Assembly: GCF_041814905.1 (NCBI RefSeq)
Contig: NZ_JBGXYA010000053.1
Coordinates: 4,948 to 68,947, forward strand
Direction of reading: 5' to 3'
From: Glaesserella sp041814905
GTDB taxonomy: Bacteria; Pseudomonadota; Gammaproteobacteria; Enterobacterales; Pasteurellaceae
DNA length: 64,000 nt
The notes beneath the pieces were generated by a model. The model worked only from the letters and a program-made list of their open reading frames with translations. It was not told the origin of the DNA and did not search any database. Each line of letters opens with the position of its first letter. The stretch's first letter is position 1. Made by a program: the position numbers and the translations under genes. Shown one piece after another: positions 34,816-42,754 of the stretch.

Positions 34816-36096
34816 TTAAGGTTGCATCCACGAAAGTGGGGCTAAAATCAGTTGAGGGAAGAAGACGAAGGCGAAGAGTAACGCCACCATCATTAACATA
34901 TAAGGGAATACACCTTTGGCCGCTTGGTCGAACGGTAGTTTGGATATTCCGGTAATAACATTCAGAACATTACCGACCGGCGGAGTAATTAAGCCGATTG
35001 ACGTATTAAGAATAAACAATACACCGAAATAAACCGGGTCGATACCCGCTTCTTCAACTAACGGCATTAATACTGGGGTAAGAATTAATACCGTTGGGGT
35101 TAAGTCCATGACCATACCGATGATAAAGACAGCGATCATAATGACAATTAATAACATGGTCGGCGAATCGATTAACGGCTCAAGCAGTTCAGTCATCATT
35201 TGCGGTAATTCGGCAACGGTAATTAACCAACCGGTTACGTTTGCAGCCGCAACTAAAAACATCACTACAGCAGTCGTTTTACCTGCGGCCAAAATCACGT
35301 TGTAAAGCTGTTTGAGTTTTAGCTCACGATAAATAAACAGCGAAACAAATAACGCATAAAATGCCGCTACCGCACCGGCCTCAGTAGGTGTAAAAATACC
35401 AGTACGGAAACCACCAATAATGATCACCGGCAACATTAAAGCCCAGATACTGTTTTTAAATGAAATACAGAGTTCTTCTTTAGTTGCTTTGGAGAATGTG
35501 ATCAAATCCAAACGTTTGGCTTGCCACCACCAGAGTACCGCTAAACAAATCCCCATCATAATACCGGGAAAAATACCGGCTAAGAAAAGCTTGGTAATCG
35601 AAACACCGCTCGCTACACCAAAAATAATAAACGGAATAGACGGTGGAATAATCGGTGCAATAATTCCGGCAGTGCCGATCAACCCCGCAGATTTATCTAC
35701 CGGATATCCGGTGGTTTTCATCATCGGTAGCAGCATCGCTGCAACGGCGGCGGTATCTGCGACAGCAGAGCCGGACAGGCTTGCCATAATCATGGCGGCA
35801 ATAATGGCAACAAAACCTAAACCGCCGCGTTTATGTCCGACTAACTTCATCGGTAAATCGATAATACGTTTAGACAACCCACCTTCATTCATAATTTCAC
35901 CGGCGAGGATAAAGAACGGAATCGCCATTAATGAGAAACTGTCCGCACCACTGACGATTTGTTGTGCAAGAATCTGTGCATCAAACAGATCAAGATGCAG
36001 CATTAGCGCTATGCCGCACAACAGTAGAGAAAATGCAACCGGAATGCCTAGAATAATTGAACCAAGCAGAGCGGAAAGGAAGATTATCACTGTCAT
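34816..36096 (-). CDS. yiaN: TRAP transporter large permease subunit
   Basis: DctM-type subunit of 426 residues with about 12 predicted helices. Family segments: IPFFILAGEIMNEGGLSKRI near residue 58, ASLSGSAVADTAAVAAMLLP near residue 108, GIIAPIIPPSIPFIIFGVAS, and NTSIGLITPPVGNVLNV near the end. Catalyses sodium-driven uptake with YiaM and YiaO. Start overlaps the yiaM stop by 4 bases (ATGA), indicating coupled translation. Confidence 0.94.
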   Translation of the reverse strand: MTVIIFLSALLGSIILGIPVAFSLLLCGIALMLHLDLFDAQILAQQIVSGADSFSLMAIPFFILAGEIMNEGGLSKRIIDLPMKLVGHKRGGLGFVAIIAAMIMASLSGSAVADTAAVAAMLLPMMKTTGYPVDKSAGLIGTAGIIAPIIPPSIPFIIFGVASGVSITKLFLAGIFPGIMMGICLAVLWWWQAKRLDLITFSKATKEELCISFKNSIWALMLPVIIIGGFRTGIFTPTEAGAVAAFYALFVSLFIYRELKLKQLYNVILAAGKTTAVVMFLVAAANVTGWLITVAELPQMMTELLEPLIDSPTMLLIVIMIAVFIIGMVMDLTPTVLILTPVLMPLVEEAGIDPVYFGVLFILNTSIGLITPPVGNVLNVITGISKLPFDQAAKGVFPYMLMMVALLFAFVFFPQLILAPLSWMQP

Positions 36097-36575
36097 TTGC
36101 TTTCTCCTTTCGCAATAATACCAATGGTAGAAACCATGCGTACTACAATAAGCCCTGCAATCGCTATGCCGGCAACAACACTGGCAAGGAAAGTAATGCC
36201 CGTCGGAATTTCGGAAATCGGTGCAAGGTTATTGATATTGAGTTGAAACTGAATCCAGCCACCTTTGACGATTAAATAACAGCAGAATAGCATGAGAGAG
36301 TCAGTCACTATTTGTAATATATTGCGTTTGCTCGGAGACAAGCGGGATGTGAACATTGATACACTGACGTGCTGATTATCGCCAAAGGCTAAGATCGCAC
36401 CTAGAAAGGTGAGCCAAACAAATAGATACCGAGAAACCTCTTCAGTCACATTAATGCTGCTATGGAATCCATAACGTAGCACTACGTTTAAAAACACAAG
36501 GCAAGACATTGTGGCCAAGATAACAACGACCAAAGCCTCTAATGTCTTACTTGCAAATTTTGCTAAAGATTTCAT
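36093..36575 (-). CDS. yiaM: TRAP transporter small permease subunit
   Basis: DctQ-type protein of 160 residues with four predicted helices. The conserved VTEEVSRYLFVWLTFLGA segment is near residue 42. Partner of YiaN. The start overlaps the yiaL stop by 4 bases and its stop overlaps the yiaN start by 4 bases. Confidence 0.92.
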   Translation of the reverse strand: MKSLAKFASKTLEALVVVILATMSCLVFLNVVLRYGFHSSINVTEEVSRYLFVWLTFLGAILAFGDNQHVSVSMFTSRLSPSKRNILQIVTDSLMLFCCYLIVKGGWIQFQLNINNLAPISEIPTGITFLASVVAGIAIAGLIVVRMVSTIGIIAKGESK

Positions 36576-37048
36576 TTTTCCTCCAATTCACTTATCGCTA
36601 TTTTCACTACAACTTTACGAATCGGGCTAGATCTACTGCCGTCCTGACAAGCCGGACGGTGAATATCTTCAGGGAAGAACACGGCAAAATTACCCGGTCT
36701 GAAAATGAGCTCGACTTCATTTTGCATCATGGCATAGTGTTGAATATCACGCTCAGGATCGTACTCTTTGGCAATCGGGTTCTGCCCCAAATCAGGTTCA
36801 ACGCCCATACGTTCCAAACCGGAATGAAGGTACTGCACATCTAAGTAACGGCGGTGTACTTCAGGTAAAATGTCTGATTTCGGCTTAGTTTCAAGGTCTA
36901 ATACTTGCACATAAATCAGATCGCCTTTTAATGGATAACGCCCGGTTTGCAATGTATCGAAATCAGTATTTTTTAAATAATCCAAAGCAAATTGAATAGC
37001 TTTTGGATATTCATTTGGATTGAAATTATTGATATGTCCGAAAAACAT
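36572..37048 (-). CDS. yiaL: YhcH/YjgK/YiaL-family protein
   Basis: 158-residue cupin-like protein of the DUF386 family. RRYLDVQYLHSGLERMGV, NFAVFFPEDIHRPACQDG and the end VRKVVVKIAIS-like segment fit; the HRP histidine and the YLDVQY region are family marks. Exact reaction unknown, although related proteins act in sugar-acid and sialic acid operons, perhaps as epimerases or mutarotases. ATG 37048 after GAGG chosen over 37063. Sits where yiaL sits in E. coli, between yiaK and yiaM. Confidence 0.9.
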   Translation of the reverse strand: MFFGHINNFNPNEYPKAIQFALDYLKNTDFDTLQTGRYPLKGDLIYVQVLDLETKPKSDILPEVHRRYLDVQYLHSGLERMGVEPDLGQNPIAKEYDPERDIQHYAMMQNEVELIFRPGNFAVFFPEDIHRPACQDGSRSSPIRKVVVKIAISELEEK

Positions 37049-37066
37049 ATAGCACCTCATCAAGTT

Positions 37067-37090
37067 TTCCCTCTTTAAACTAAGAGGGAA
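37067..37090. other. Hairpin between yiaK and yiaL
   Basis: TTCCCTCTT, loop TAAACT, AAGAGGGAA: perfect 9-bp stem within the operon, just ahead of the yiaL binding site. Probably mRNA processing or partial attenuation. Confidence 0.5.
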
Positions 37091-37099
37091 GTAGATTGG

Positions 37100-38098
37100 T
37101 TATAATGACTTCAATTTTGTCCAAACCGTGTCATCGACCGGAATACCGTTTGCTTTGTTATCAGCAAGAATTGTAGTAAATTCATGCCCCGGCAAACGCA
37201 CTGCAACATTCGGATCCGAACGTTCGGCAGTTCTTACGTAGTCCATAATACGATTGAGTTTTTCATCTTTCGTTTTACCATCAATTAAGCGATCGACTTC
37301 AATGGCGATAAAAATTTGTGACACACAATATTCATCGTCTTTATCTTCGGTAACGGCTGCAGTCGATAAACCATTAGAAAGTAGAGTGGCAATCATATCT
37401 AATACGATAGATAAGCCGGAGCCTTTCCAAAATCCTGCCGGCAATAGGCGGCGATTGCGCTCGACTGTTCCCGGATCGCGAGTAAGATTACCGTCATCGT
37501 CAAAACCGGCATCCACAAAAGTTTGTTTACCCGCCAAACGATGAACTTCCAACATGCCATAGGAATACATTGAGCAAGACATATCAACCATAGTGATCGG
37601 GTTACTCGGCACGGCAATAATCAATGGATTAGTGCCGATACGGCACTCTTTTGCCCCCCAAGGCGGCATTACGGCTAACGCATTGGTCCAACAGATACCG
37701 ATATAACCTTTTTCAGCAGCTTGCCAACCGTAACCACCACCGCGCATCCAGTGGTTTGCATTTTTAAGTGCGACGACACCGATACCGAATTGATCAGCAA
37801 TTTCCATTGCTCGATCCATCATTTTTTTTGCGGTTAAATTACCGATAGCTTGGTGTGCATCCCATTGCTCGATTGCACCTAATGAAAGCACTTTGGTTGG
37901 TTCCGCTTCCGGCACAATATCGCCCTTTTCTAATTGTTGAATAAAACGAGGGAAACGGTTTACACCATGTGAGTAAACTCCTGCTTGAGTCGTATCGGCA
38001 AACATTGTTGCACACTCTTCGGCAATATCTTCACGAACATTACGGGAAAGTAGCACTCGTTTAAATTCGGCTTTTAATTCATCATAAGAAACTTTCAT
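37100..38098 (-). CDS. yiaK: 2,3-diketo-L-gulonate reductase
   Basis: NADH-dependent reductase that turns 2,3-diketo-L-gulonate into 3-keto-L-gulonate. 332 residues of the lactate/malate dehydrogenase type 2 family. Marks: GVYSHGVNRFPRFIQQLEKG near residue 45, LKNANHWMRGGGYGWQAAEK with the catalytic His near residue 114-115, ECRIGTNPLI, and FWKGSGLSIVLDMIATLLS. Very close to E. coli YiaK throughout. ATG 38098 (MKVSYDELKA) after AGAGG is chosen over 38125. First gene of the minus-strand yia operon; the promoter gap faces yiaJ. Confidence 0.95.
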   Translation of the reverse strand: MKVSYDELKAEFKRVLLSRNVREDIAEECATMFADTTQAGVYSHGVNRFPRFIQQLEKGDIVPEAEPTKVLSLGAIEQWDAHQAIGNLTAKKMMDRAMEIADQFGIGVVALKNANHWMRGGGYGWQAAEKGYIGICWTNALAVMPPWGAKECRIGTNPLIIAVPSNPITMVDMSCSMYSYGMLEVHRLAGKQTFVDAGFDDDGNLTRDPGTVERNRRLLPAGFWKGSGLSIVLDMIATLLSNGLSTAAVTEDKDDEYCVSQIFIAIEVDRLIDGKTKDEKLNRIMDYVRTAERSDPNVAVRLPGHEFTTILADNKANGIPVDDTVWTKLKSL

Positions 38099-38234
38099 CG
38101 GATACCTCTTAGTTTTGCGTTTCAAATAGTAAAATGATATTTCACAAAATTACGCCTAAGCGCAATTAATGTCAACAAAAGGCAAAAAATAAAAACACTT
38201 TAAAATCAAAATGTTATTTGTAAATTGTTAGATT

Positions 38235-38250
38235 TGTGAACAAGATCTCA
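38235..38250. promoter_or_regulatory. Probable CRP site between yiaK and yiaJ
   Basis: TGTGA-ACAAGA-TCTCA matches the CRP pattern TGTGA-N6-TCACA with one mismatch. Lies 137 bases upstream of the yiaK start. Confidence 0.6.
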
Positions 38251-38265
38251 TTTTGTTGGAATAAT

Positions 38266-38282
38266 ATTTCATAATATGAAAT
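38266..38282. promoter_or_regulatory. Palindrome between yiaK and yiaJ, candidate YiaJ operator
   Basis: ATTTCATA-A-TATGAAAT, perfect 8-bp arms around one base, 67 bases upstream of yiaJ. IclR-family proteins bind short palindromes of this kind; assignment to YiaJ is by position. Confidence 0.55.
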
Positions 38283-38348
38283 TAGAAATATGGTACGGAA
38301 CTCGCTATACTGTTGAGACTAAAAAGTAATAGAGCAGGGAGAATCGCA

Positions 38349-39137
38349 ATGGCGGAAGAAAAAAGCAGCGGCAATCAAAGTTTAATCAGAGGGCTGCGCT
38401 TGCTGGATGTATTAAGTAACTTCCCAAATGGTTGTCCATTGGCAAAGTTAACGGAAATTACCGGGTTGAATAAAAGTACCGTACATCGTTTACTACAAGG
38501 GTTGCACAGCGAAGGTTTCGTTCAAGGAGCAACCACCTCGGGAAGCTACCGCTTAACGACAAAATGCCTTAGCTTAGGGCAGAAAACGCTTGCTTCAATG
38601 AACATCATTAACATTGCTGCGCCACATTTAGAACGTTTAAATCTTACTTTGGGCGAAACGGTGAACTTTTCCAGACGCGAAAACGATCACGCCATTATGA
38701 TTTATAAGCTTGAACCGACCACGGGAATGATGAGAACCCGCGCTTATATCGGTCAACACCTCCACCTCTATTGCTCGGCAATGGGGAAAATTTTTCTGGC
38801 TTATGAGCAAAACCTCTCTTATTTAGCGGAATATTGGCAATCTCATCAAGCAGTGATTCAACCGCTGACGTGCAATACCGTCACACAAATCGGTTTAATG
38901 GAAACGGAATTGGCGGAAATTCGTCGTGATCAATTTGCGATGGATAGAGAAGAAAATGAATTGGGTGTAATGTGTATTGCCTGTCCAGTGTTCGATCATC
39001 ACGGTAGAGTGAAATATGCGATCTCAGTTTCCGCATCGACTCACAAATTGGCACAAATCGGAAAACAAACCATTTTGACCGAAATCCGCTCTGCTGCAGA
39101 CGCTATCTCACGTGAATTAGGCTGGGAAGCCGTGTAA
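38349..39137 (+). CDS. yiaJ: IclR-family regulator of the yia operon
   Basis: 262 residues. N-terminal winged helix (SLIRGLRLLDVLSN, LTEITGLNKSTVHRLLQGL) and C-terminal IclR effector domain (ETVNFSRRENDHAIMIYKLE, RTRAYIGQHLHLYCSAMGKI, MDREENELGVMCIACPVFDH). Very close to E. coli YiaJ, a repressor of yiaK-S. Divergent from yiaK. A longer frame starts at 38313, but ATG 38349 has AGGGAG seven bases upstream. Signal is probably a pathway intermediate. Confidence 0.93.
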   Translation: MAEEKSSGNQSLIRGLRLLDVLSNFPNGCPLAKLTEITGLNKSTVHRLLQGLHSEGFVQGATTSGSYRLTTKCLSLGQKTLASMNIINIAAPHLERLNLTLGETVNFSRRENDHAIMIYKLEPTTGMMRTRAYIGQHLHLYCSAMGKIFLAYEQNLSYLAEYWQSHQAVIQPLTCNTVTQIGLMETELAEIRRDQFAMDREENELGVMCIACPVFDHHGRVKYAISVSASTHKLAQIGKQTILTEIRSAADAISRELGWEAV

Positions 39138-39140
39138 CAA

Positions 39141-39185
39141 CAAGCGGTCACTTTTTGCAAAAAATTTGCAGAAAGTGACCGCTTG
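39141..39185. terminator. Inverted uptake-signal pair, bidirectional terminator
   Basis: CAAGCGGTCACTTT (39141-39154) and AAAGTGACCGCTTG (39172-39185), perfect 14-bp arms between the convergent yiaJ and ulaD. Confidence 0.78.
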
Positions 39186-39205
39186 ATCATTGAGGATAGT
39201 GGCGG

Positions 39206-39886
39206 TTATGCCCAATATTTGTTGATTTCTGCGCGGATGGCTTCAGCGGTCGCTTTACCTTTTTCGCCGACTAATGCGCGACCTGCGATAAAGGCTTTGG
39301 CATTTTGGATTTCTTTGAATAAATGAATATCTTCAGGTACGATACCGCCGGTAATCGAGAGTTCGATACCTAATGCAGAAAGTTGTTTCATTAACTCTAC
39401 ATCTTCACTTGTCCATCCTTTGCCGGCTAATTCGGCATCGCGTGAGCGGTGGTAAATCGCTTGTTTAACGCCTAAATCTACCCATTCTTTAGCGTCTTTT
39501 TCAACAGACCAGTTACCGTAGATTTCAATTTGAATCTCTTTTTTCACTTTTAATTCCGGGTGAGCGGCGTTAAAGTCATCCGCTACTTTTTTGCACGCAG
39601 CTTTGGTGGCAGGGTGAGCCGCGGCGGAAACGGTTAACCAGTCTGCCCCTGCTTCAAATGCCATTTTGGCTAAGATTGCGCCACCGTCAGTAGTTTTTAA
39701 ATCACATACAATAATATGATTTGGGTGTAAGGCTCGTAGCGTTGAGACGGCTTTCATGCCTTCTGCGAAAGCAAGAATCGTACCGCATTCGATAATTTCT
39801 ACGAGGTTTTCTGCTTGTTTTGCGTCAGAAACGGCTTTTTCAAGACTTAAAGAGTCGAGTGCAATTTGGAGTAATGGTTTTGACAT
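39206..39886 (-). CDS. ulaD: 3-keto-L-gulonate-6-phosphate decarboxylase
   Basis: Decarboxylates 3-keto-L-gulonate-6-phosphate to L-xylulose-5-phosphate; the point where the PTS and TRAP routes meet. 226 residues, a TIM barrel of the orotidine-phosphate decarboxylase suprafamily. Marks: LQIALDSLSLEKA, ECGTILAFAEG, IIVCDLKTTDGG with the DxK(T)xD metal/catalytic motif near residue 62, and LSITGGIVPEDI with AGRALVG phosphate binding. The frame runs to 40003; ATG 39886 after AAGGAA is the start. Third gene of ulaAB-C-D. Confidence 0.95.
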   Translation of the reverse strand: MSKPLLQIALDSLSLEKAVSDAKQAENLVEIIECGTILAFAEGMKAVSTLRALHPNHIIVCDLKTTDGGAILAKMAFEAGADWLTVSAAAHPATKAACKKVADDFNAAHPELKVKKEIQIEIYGNWSVEKDAKEWVDLGVKQAIYHRSRDAELAGKGWTSEDVELMKQLSALGIELSITGGIVPEDIHLFKEIQNAKAFIAGRALVGEKGKATAEAIRAEINKYWA

Positions 39887-39976
39887 AAATATATTCCTTT
39901 TGAAAATGAAAAATAGAGTAAAACAAGCGGTGAGATTTGGATAAAATTTTGCAAAAACAACCGCTTGAAAATTTTC

Positions 39977-40000
39977 CCTCTTTTTTGAAAAAGAGGGACA
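39977..40000. other. Hairpin between ulaC and ulaD
   Basis: CCCTCTTTTTT and AAAAAGAGGG arms around a tiny loop, downstream of the ulaC stop on the minus strand. Intra-operon processing or partial termination is likely. Nearby inverted uptake-signal halves are at about 39924 and 39968. Confidence 0.5.
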
Positions 40001-40006
40001 CACAAT

Positions 40007-40474
40007 TTAACCATTCAACGCCGCGTCAATCACGGCATAAACATCTTCTGCCGTTTTGCAATTGCGGATTTTGTCTAAATTTACGCCGGTATCGCTGTCC
40101 GGATCATCTAGCACTTGAGTGATTTCCATCAAGCCTTGCATATGTTGATCAGAATCGCTACCGGCAAGGGCGACTAATACGTCAACCGGTTCATCTTCAC
40201 CATCAAAAATCACCGGTTTTTCTAGGGTAACTAGAGCAAATGCCGTGCGTTTTACACCGTCTTCCGGACGAGCATGCGGCATAGCCAAACCCGGTGCGAG
40301 AATGATGTAAGGTCCCATATCGTTGATACACTTGATAATCGTATCATAATAGCGTGGTTCTACCGCTCCGGATTCAATCAATGGATCGATTGCAATTTTG
40401 ATGGCTGCTTGCCAGTTATCTGCAGATTGGTTTAAGCGAATAGATTTATTGTCGATTAAGGATTGTTTGAACAT
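40007..40474 (-). CDS. ulaC: Ascorbate PTS enzyme IIA
   Basis: Cytosolic phosphocarrier of 155 residues in the mannitol/fructose-type IIA family. The phosphorylated His lies in LAPGLAMPHARPEDGV near residue 67. It receives phosphate from HPr and passes it to the IIB domain of UlaAB. A GC-rich hairpin separates it from ulaAB. Binding site AGAGGAAA before the ATG. Confidence 0.93.
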   Translation of the reverse strand: MFKQSLIDNKSIRLNQSADNWQAAIKIAIDPLIESGAVEPRYYDTIIKCINDMGPYIILAPGLAMPHARPEDGVKRTAFALVTLEKPVIFDGEDEPVDVLVALAGSDSDQHMQGLMEITQVLDDPDSDTGVNLDKIRNCKTAEDVYAVIDAALNG

Positions 40475-40524
40475 AAATTTCCTCTCATATCTAGTACGAG
40501 TATATGTAGCTCGTCAGTGAAAAT

Positions 40525-40546
40525 GGCGCGAGTAAATGCTCGCGCC
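40525..40546. other. Hairpin between ulaAB and ulaC
   Basis: GGCGCGAG and CTCGCGCC, perfect 8-bp GC-rich stem with a 6-base loop, in the ulaAB-ulaC gap. No long T run on the minus strand. May stabilise the ulaAB mRNA end or reduce downstream expression. Confidence 0.55.
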
Positions 40547-40559
40547 AGCATTAAAGAAA

Positions 40560-42356
40560 CTATTTTGCGTTATGTTTGTTGATTAAGTCCACTAATTCAT
40601 CGCCGAATGAGTTAGGGTTTAACATATTTTTTACGCCAAGGAATGCTTTGCCTTCAGGAACTTGGATTTCACCGGCCAAATGTTGTGATGAAACGATGAT
40701 ATCGACTTCATTCAACTTACCTTTGTAATCGGTAACTGCACAAGAATCCATAATATTTGGAATTCCGCGCTTGTCTAAGTAACCTTTAATTTTCATTTTC
40801 ATCATCATTGATGAGCCTTGACCAGAACCACACACCGCTAAGATGCGTACTGGTTTAGCGCCGCTTTGAGCAACCGTTGCTTCTGCTTTTTCTTCTACTT
40901 TTGTTTCTTCATTGGTTTCAACTTCATCCAAACCGTAGCCGTCTAATTGTTCAAGAGTTAAACCTTTTGCCGCCGCTTCCGCTTCTTCGGCACGTAAGAT
41001 ACGGGAGGCAAAGAACATATAGACCATCGCTAGCGCAACAATGATGAAGAAGAAGCCCGGTACACTGATAATACCTTGTAAGATTGGCGGGAAGAATAAC
41101 GCCCAGTCCGCCATACCCATCCAACCGTTGAAGGTGGTACCTTGGCTTGCGAGCATTTGAATTACCCAAGCGGAACCTAATACTTCGATGATACCCATCA
41201 CGAAACAGATCTTCATCACCGCTTTCCAGCCACCGAATTGGTTGGCGAATACGCCGATAGTGGCGTTAGAGAAGAACATTGGGATAAAGCCCGGGATGAT
41301 TAAAATCGGAGAGTTAAAACCTAATAAGATACCGACCGCAACGAACTGACCGATAGCACCCCACATAAAACCGAATACCATGGCGTTCGGTGAAAAGGCA
41401 TAGATTGCCGCACAGTCGATGGCAAGTACGGAGTTCGGAATTAAGCGTTCGGAAATCCCTTTGAAGGCTTCTGAAAGTTCAGCGACGAACATACGTACGC
41501 CGGTGACGATAATTTGAATCGCAACGGCAAATTTCAAGCCCATTTCAAGGATATACATAATCCAGTGGGTTTTGCCCGCCATTTGTTGCAAATTATCCAA
41601 ACCAAAGGAAAGTAAGATGATCCCGAAGAAGATGGTCATCACTAACGCGGTGGCAGAGATACTGTCGTGGAAAATGTGTAACCATTTCGGTAAGTTCATG
41701 TGATCGACCGAATCGTTTTTATCCCCGAGTTTCGGTGCAAGTTTTACTGCAATCCAAGACGCGATTTGTTGTTGGTGACCGATGGAGAAACCTGCACCGC
41801 CCGTTACCGCTTGGGTCGGCTTATACATAATGTTAGAAGAAATACCCCAGTAGAGCGCCATTAACACGGAAGTGTAGATAATGGTTTCCCACATGGATGC
41901 GCCGATGATCATATAGAACACCGCTACAAGACCGGCTTGTTGGAACATAATGTGTCCCGTCAGCATAATGGTACGGATACCGGTTAGTTTTCTAAATACT
42001 ACAAGTAAAATATTTAAGAAGAGAGCACCAATTACCGCATACCCTACCCACGCATAGTTATCTGCCATAGTTTGAATGGTCGCTTGCATACTGGTGTAGG
42101 GGTCAATCACCGCACCGGTTAGGTTGTGGTATTTTGCTAAGCCGTCGATAACCGGTTTGAAGTTAGTAACTAAGAATCCGGAACCTGCTTGTACGATCAT
42201 GAAACCAACAATAGTTTTGATTGTACCTTTAACAACCGTAGTAGTATCTTTTTTCAAAAGAATATAGCCGAAACAGGCTACGATACCGAGTAAGAACGGG
42301 GCTTTATTCAGCACCTGATCTTTCAGAAAGACTAAAATATCGGTTAGCATTTCCAT
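40560..42356 (-). CDS. ulaA: Fused ascorbate PTS permease IIC-IIB
   Basis: Transports and phosphorylates L-ascorbate. 598 residues: membrane IIC domain (UlaA-like, about residues 1-445, 10-11 helices, GGAGFSIGHQQQ region), an acidic Glu-rich linker near 465-500, then a UlaB-like IIB domain with the phosphorylated Cys in RILAVCGSGQGSSMMM near residue 510. In E. coli UlaA and UlaB are separate proteins, so this is a natural fusion. ATG 42356 (MEMLTDILVF) after AGAGG chosen over 42407. First gene of the minus-strand ula operon. Confidence 0.94.
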   Translation of the reverse strand: MEMLTDILVFLKDQVLNKAPFLLGIVACFGYILLKKDTTTVVKGTIKTIVGFMIVQAGSGFLVTNFKPVIDGLAKYHNLTGAVIDPYTSMQATIQTMADNYAWVGYAVIGALFLNILLVVFRKLTGIRTIMLTGHIMFQQAGLVAVFYMIIGASMWETIIYTSVLMALYWGISSNIMYKPTQAVTGGAGFSIGHQQQIASWIAVKLAPKLGDKNDSVDHMNLPKWLHIFHDSISATALVMTIFFGIILLSFGLDNLQQMAGKTHWIMYILEMGLKFAVAIQIIVTGVRMFVAELSEAFKGISERLIPNSVLAIDCAAIYAFSPNAMVFGFMWGAIGQFVAVGILLGFNSPILIIPGFIPMFFSNATIGVFANQFGGWKAVMKICFVMGIIEVLGSAWVIQMLASQGTTFNGWMGMADWALFFPPILQGIISVPGFFFIIVALAMVYMFFASRILRAEEAEAAAKGLTLEQLDGYGLDEVETNEETKVEEKAEATVAQSGAKPVRILAVCGSGQGSSMMMKMKIKGYLDKRGIPNIMDSCAVTDYKGKLNEVDIIVSSQHLAGEIQVPEGKAFLGVKNMLNPNSFGDELVDLINKHNAK

Positions 42357-42478
42357 AAGAGTACCTCTTATTTGTTTGTGTGATTTTGAATAGAAACAGA
42401 AACTCAAGCTAAATTGCAGTTGAGGATGTTATTCCGCATAGGTAGGAATTTATCAGATAAAATGATAACAGGTAACAA

Positions 42479-42515
42479 AGATTATAAAAGATTATTTTTG
42501 ATAATTTGTGAGCAA
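42479..42515. promoter_or_regulatory. 10-bp phased repeat array 1 in the ulaAB-ulaG gap
   Basis: AGATTAT (42479), AGATTAT (42489), TGATAAT (42499) and TGAGCAA (42509) recur exactly every 10 bases. Overlaps the CRP site. Candidate UlaR operator region; the gap spans 42357-42754 and is otherwise AT-rich. Confidence 0.55.
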
Positions 42516-42522
42516 CATCACA
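42507..42522. promoter_or_regulatory. CRP site in the ulaAB-ulaG gap
   Basis: TGTGA-GCAACA-TCACA is a perfect match to TGTGA-N6-TCACA, flanked by AATT and AAATT. Suggests that ascorbate genes need cAMP-CRP, as known for the E. coli ula genes. Confidence 0.85.
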
Positions 42523-42693
42523 AAATTTAATGAGCAATTATTGATTTTAGTTTCTTGGTTTTTTGTTGAGGAAAAAGAGAGGTCGTTGTAGACGATGAGA
42601 AAACTCATTAAAAAATCGAGGTTTTATCGCTTTTTAGAGAAAAAAAGAGAAGTTGATCACAAAAAATGAAAAAAAAACTTTCATAAATGCGCG

Positions 42694-42720
42694 TGATTAT
42701 ATATGATTATTTGTGATTAT
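42694..42720. promoter_or_regulatory. 10-bp phased repeat array 2 ahead of ulaG
   Basis: Three identical TGATTAT units at 42694, 42704 and 42714, one per helical turn, 35 bases upstream of the ulaG start. Probable operator for the DeoR-family UlaR; assignment by position. Confidence 0.6.
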
Positions 42721-42754
42721 TTTCTTCCTTCATTACTCAAATCAGGAGTCAACA

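Noticed and set aside
42713..42754. N-terminal extension of UlaG from GTG 42713
   Set aside because: It overlaps the phased repeat array; ATG 42755 has CAGGAG and matches the E. coli start.
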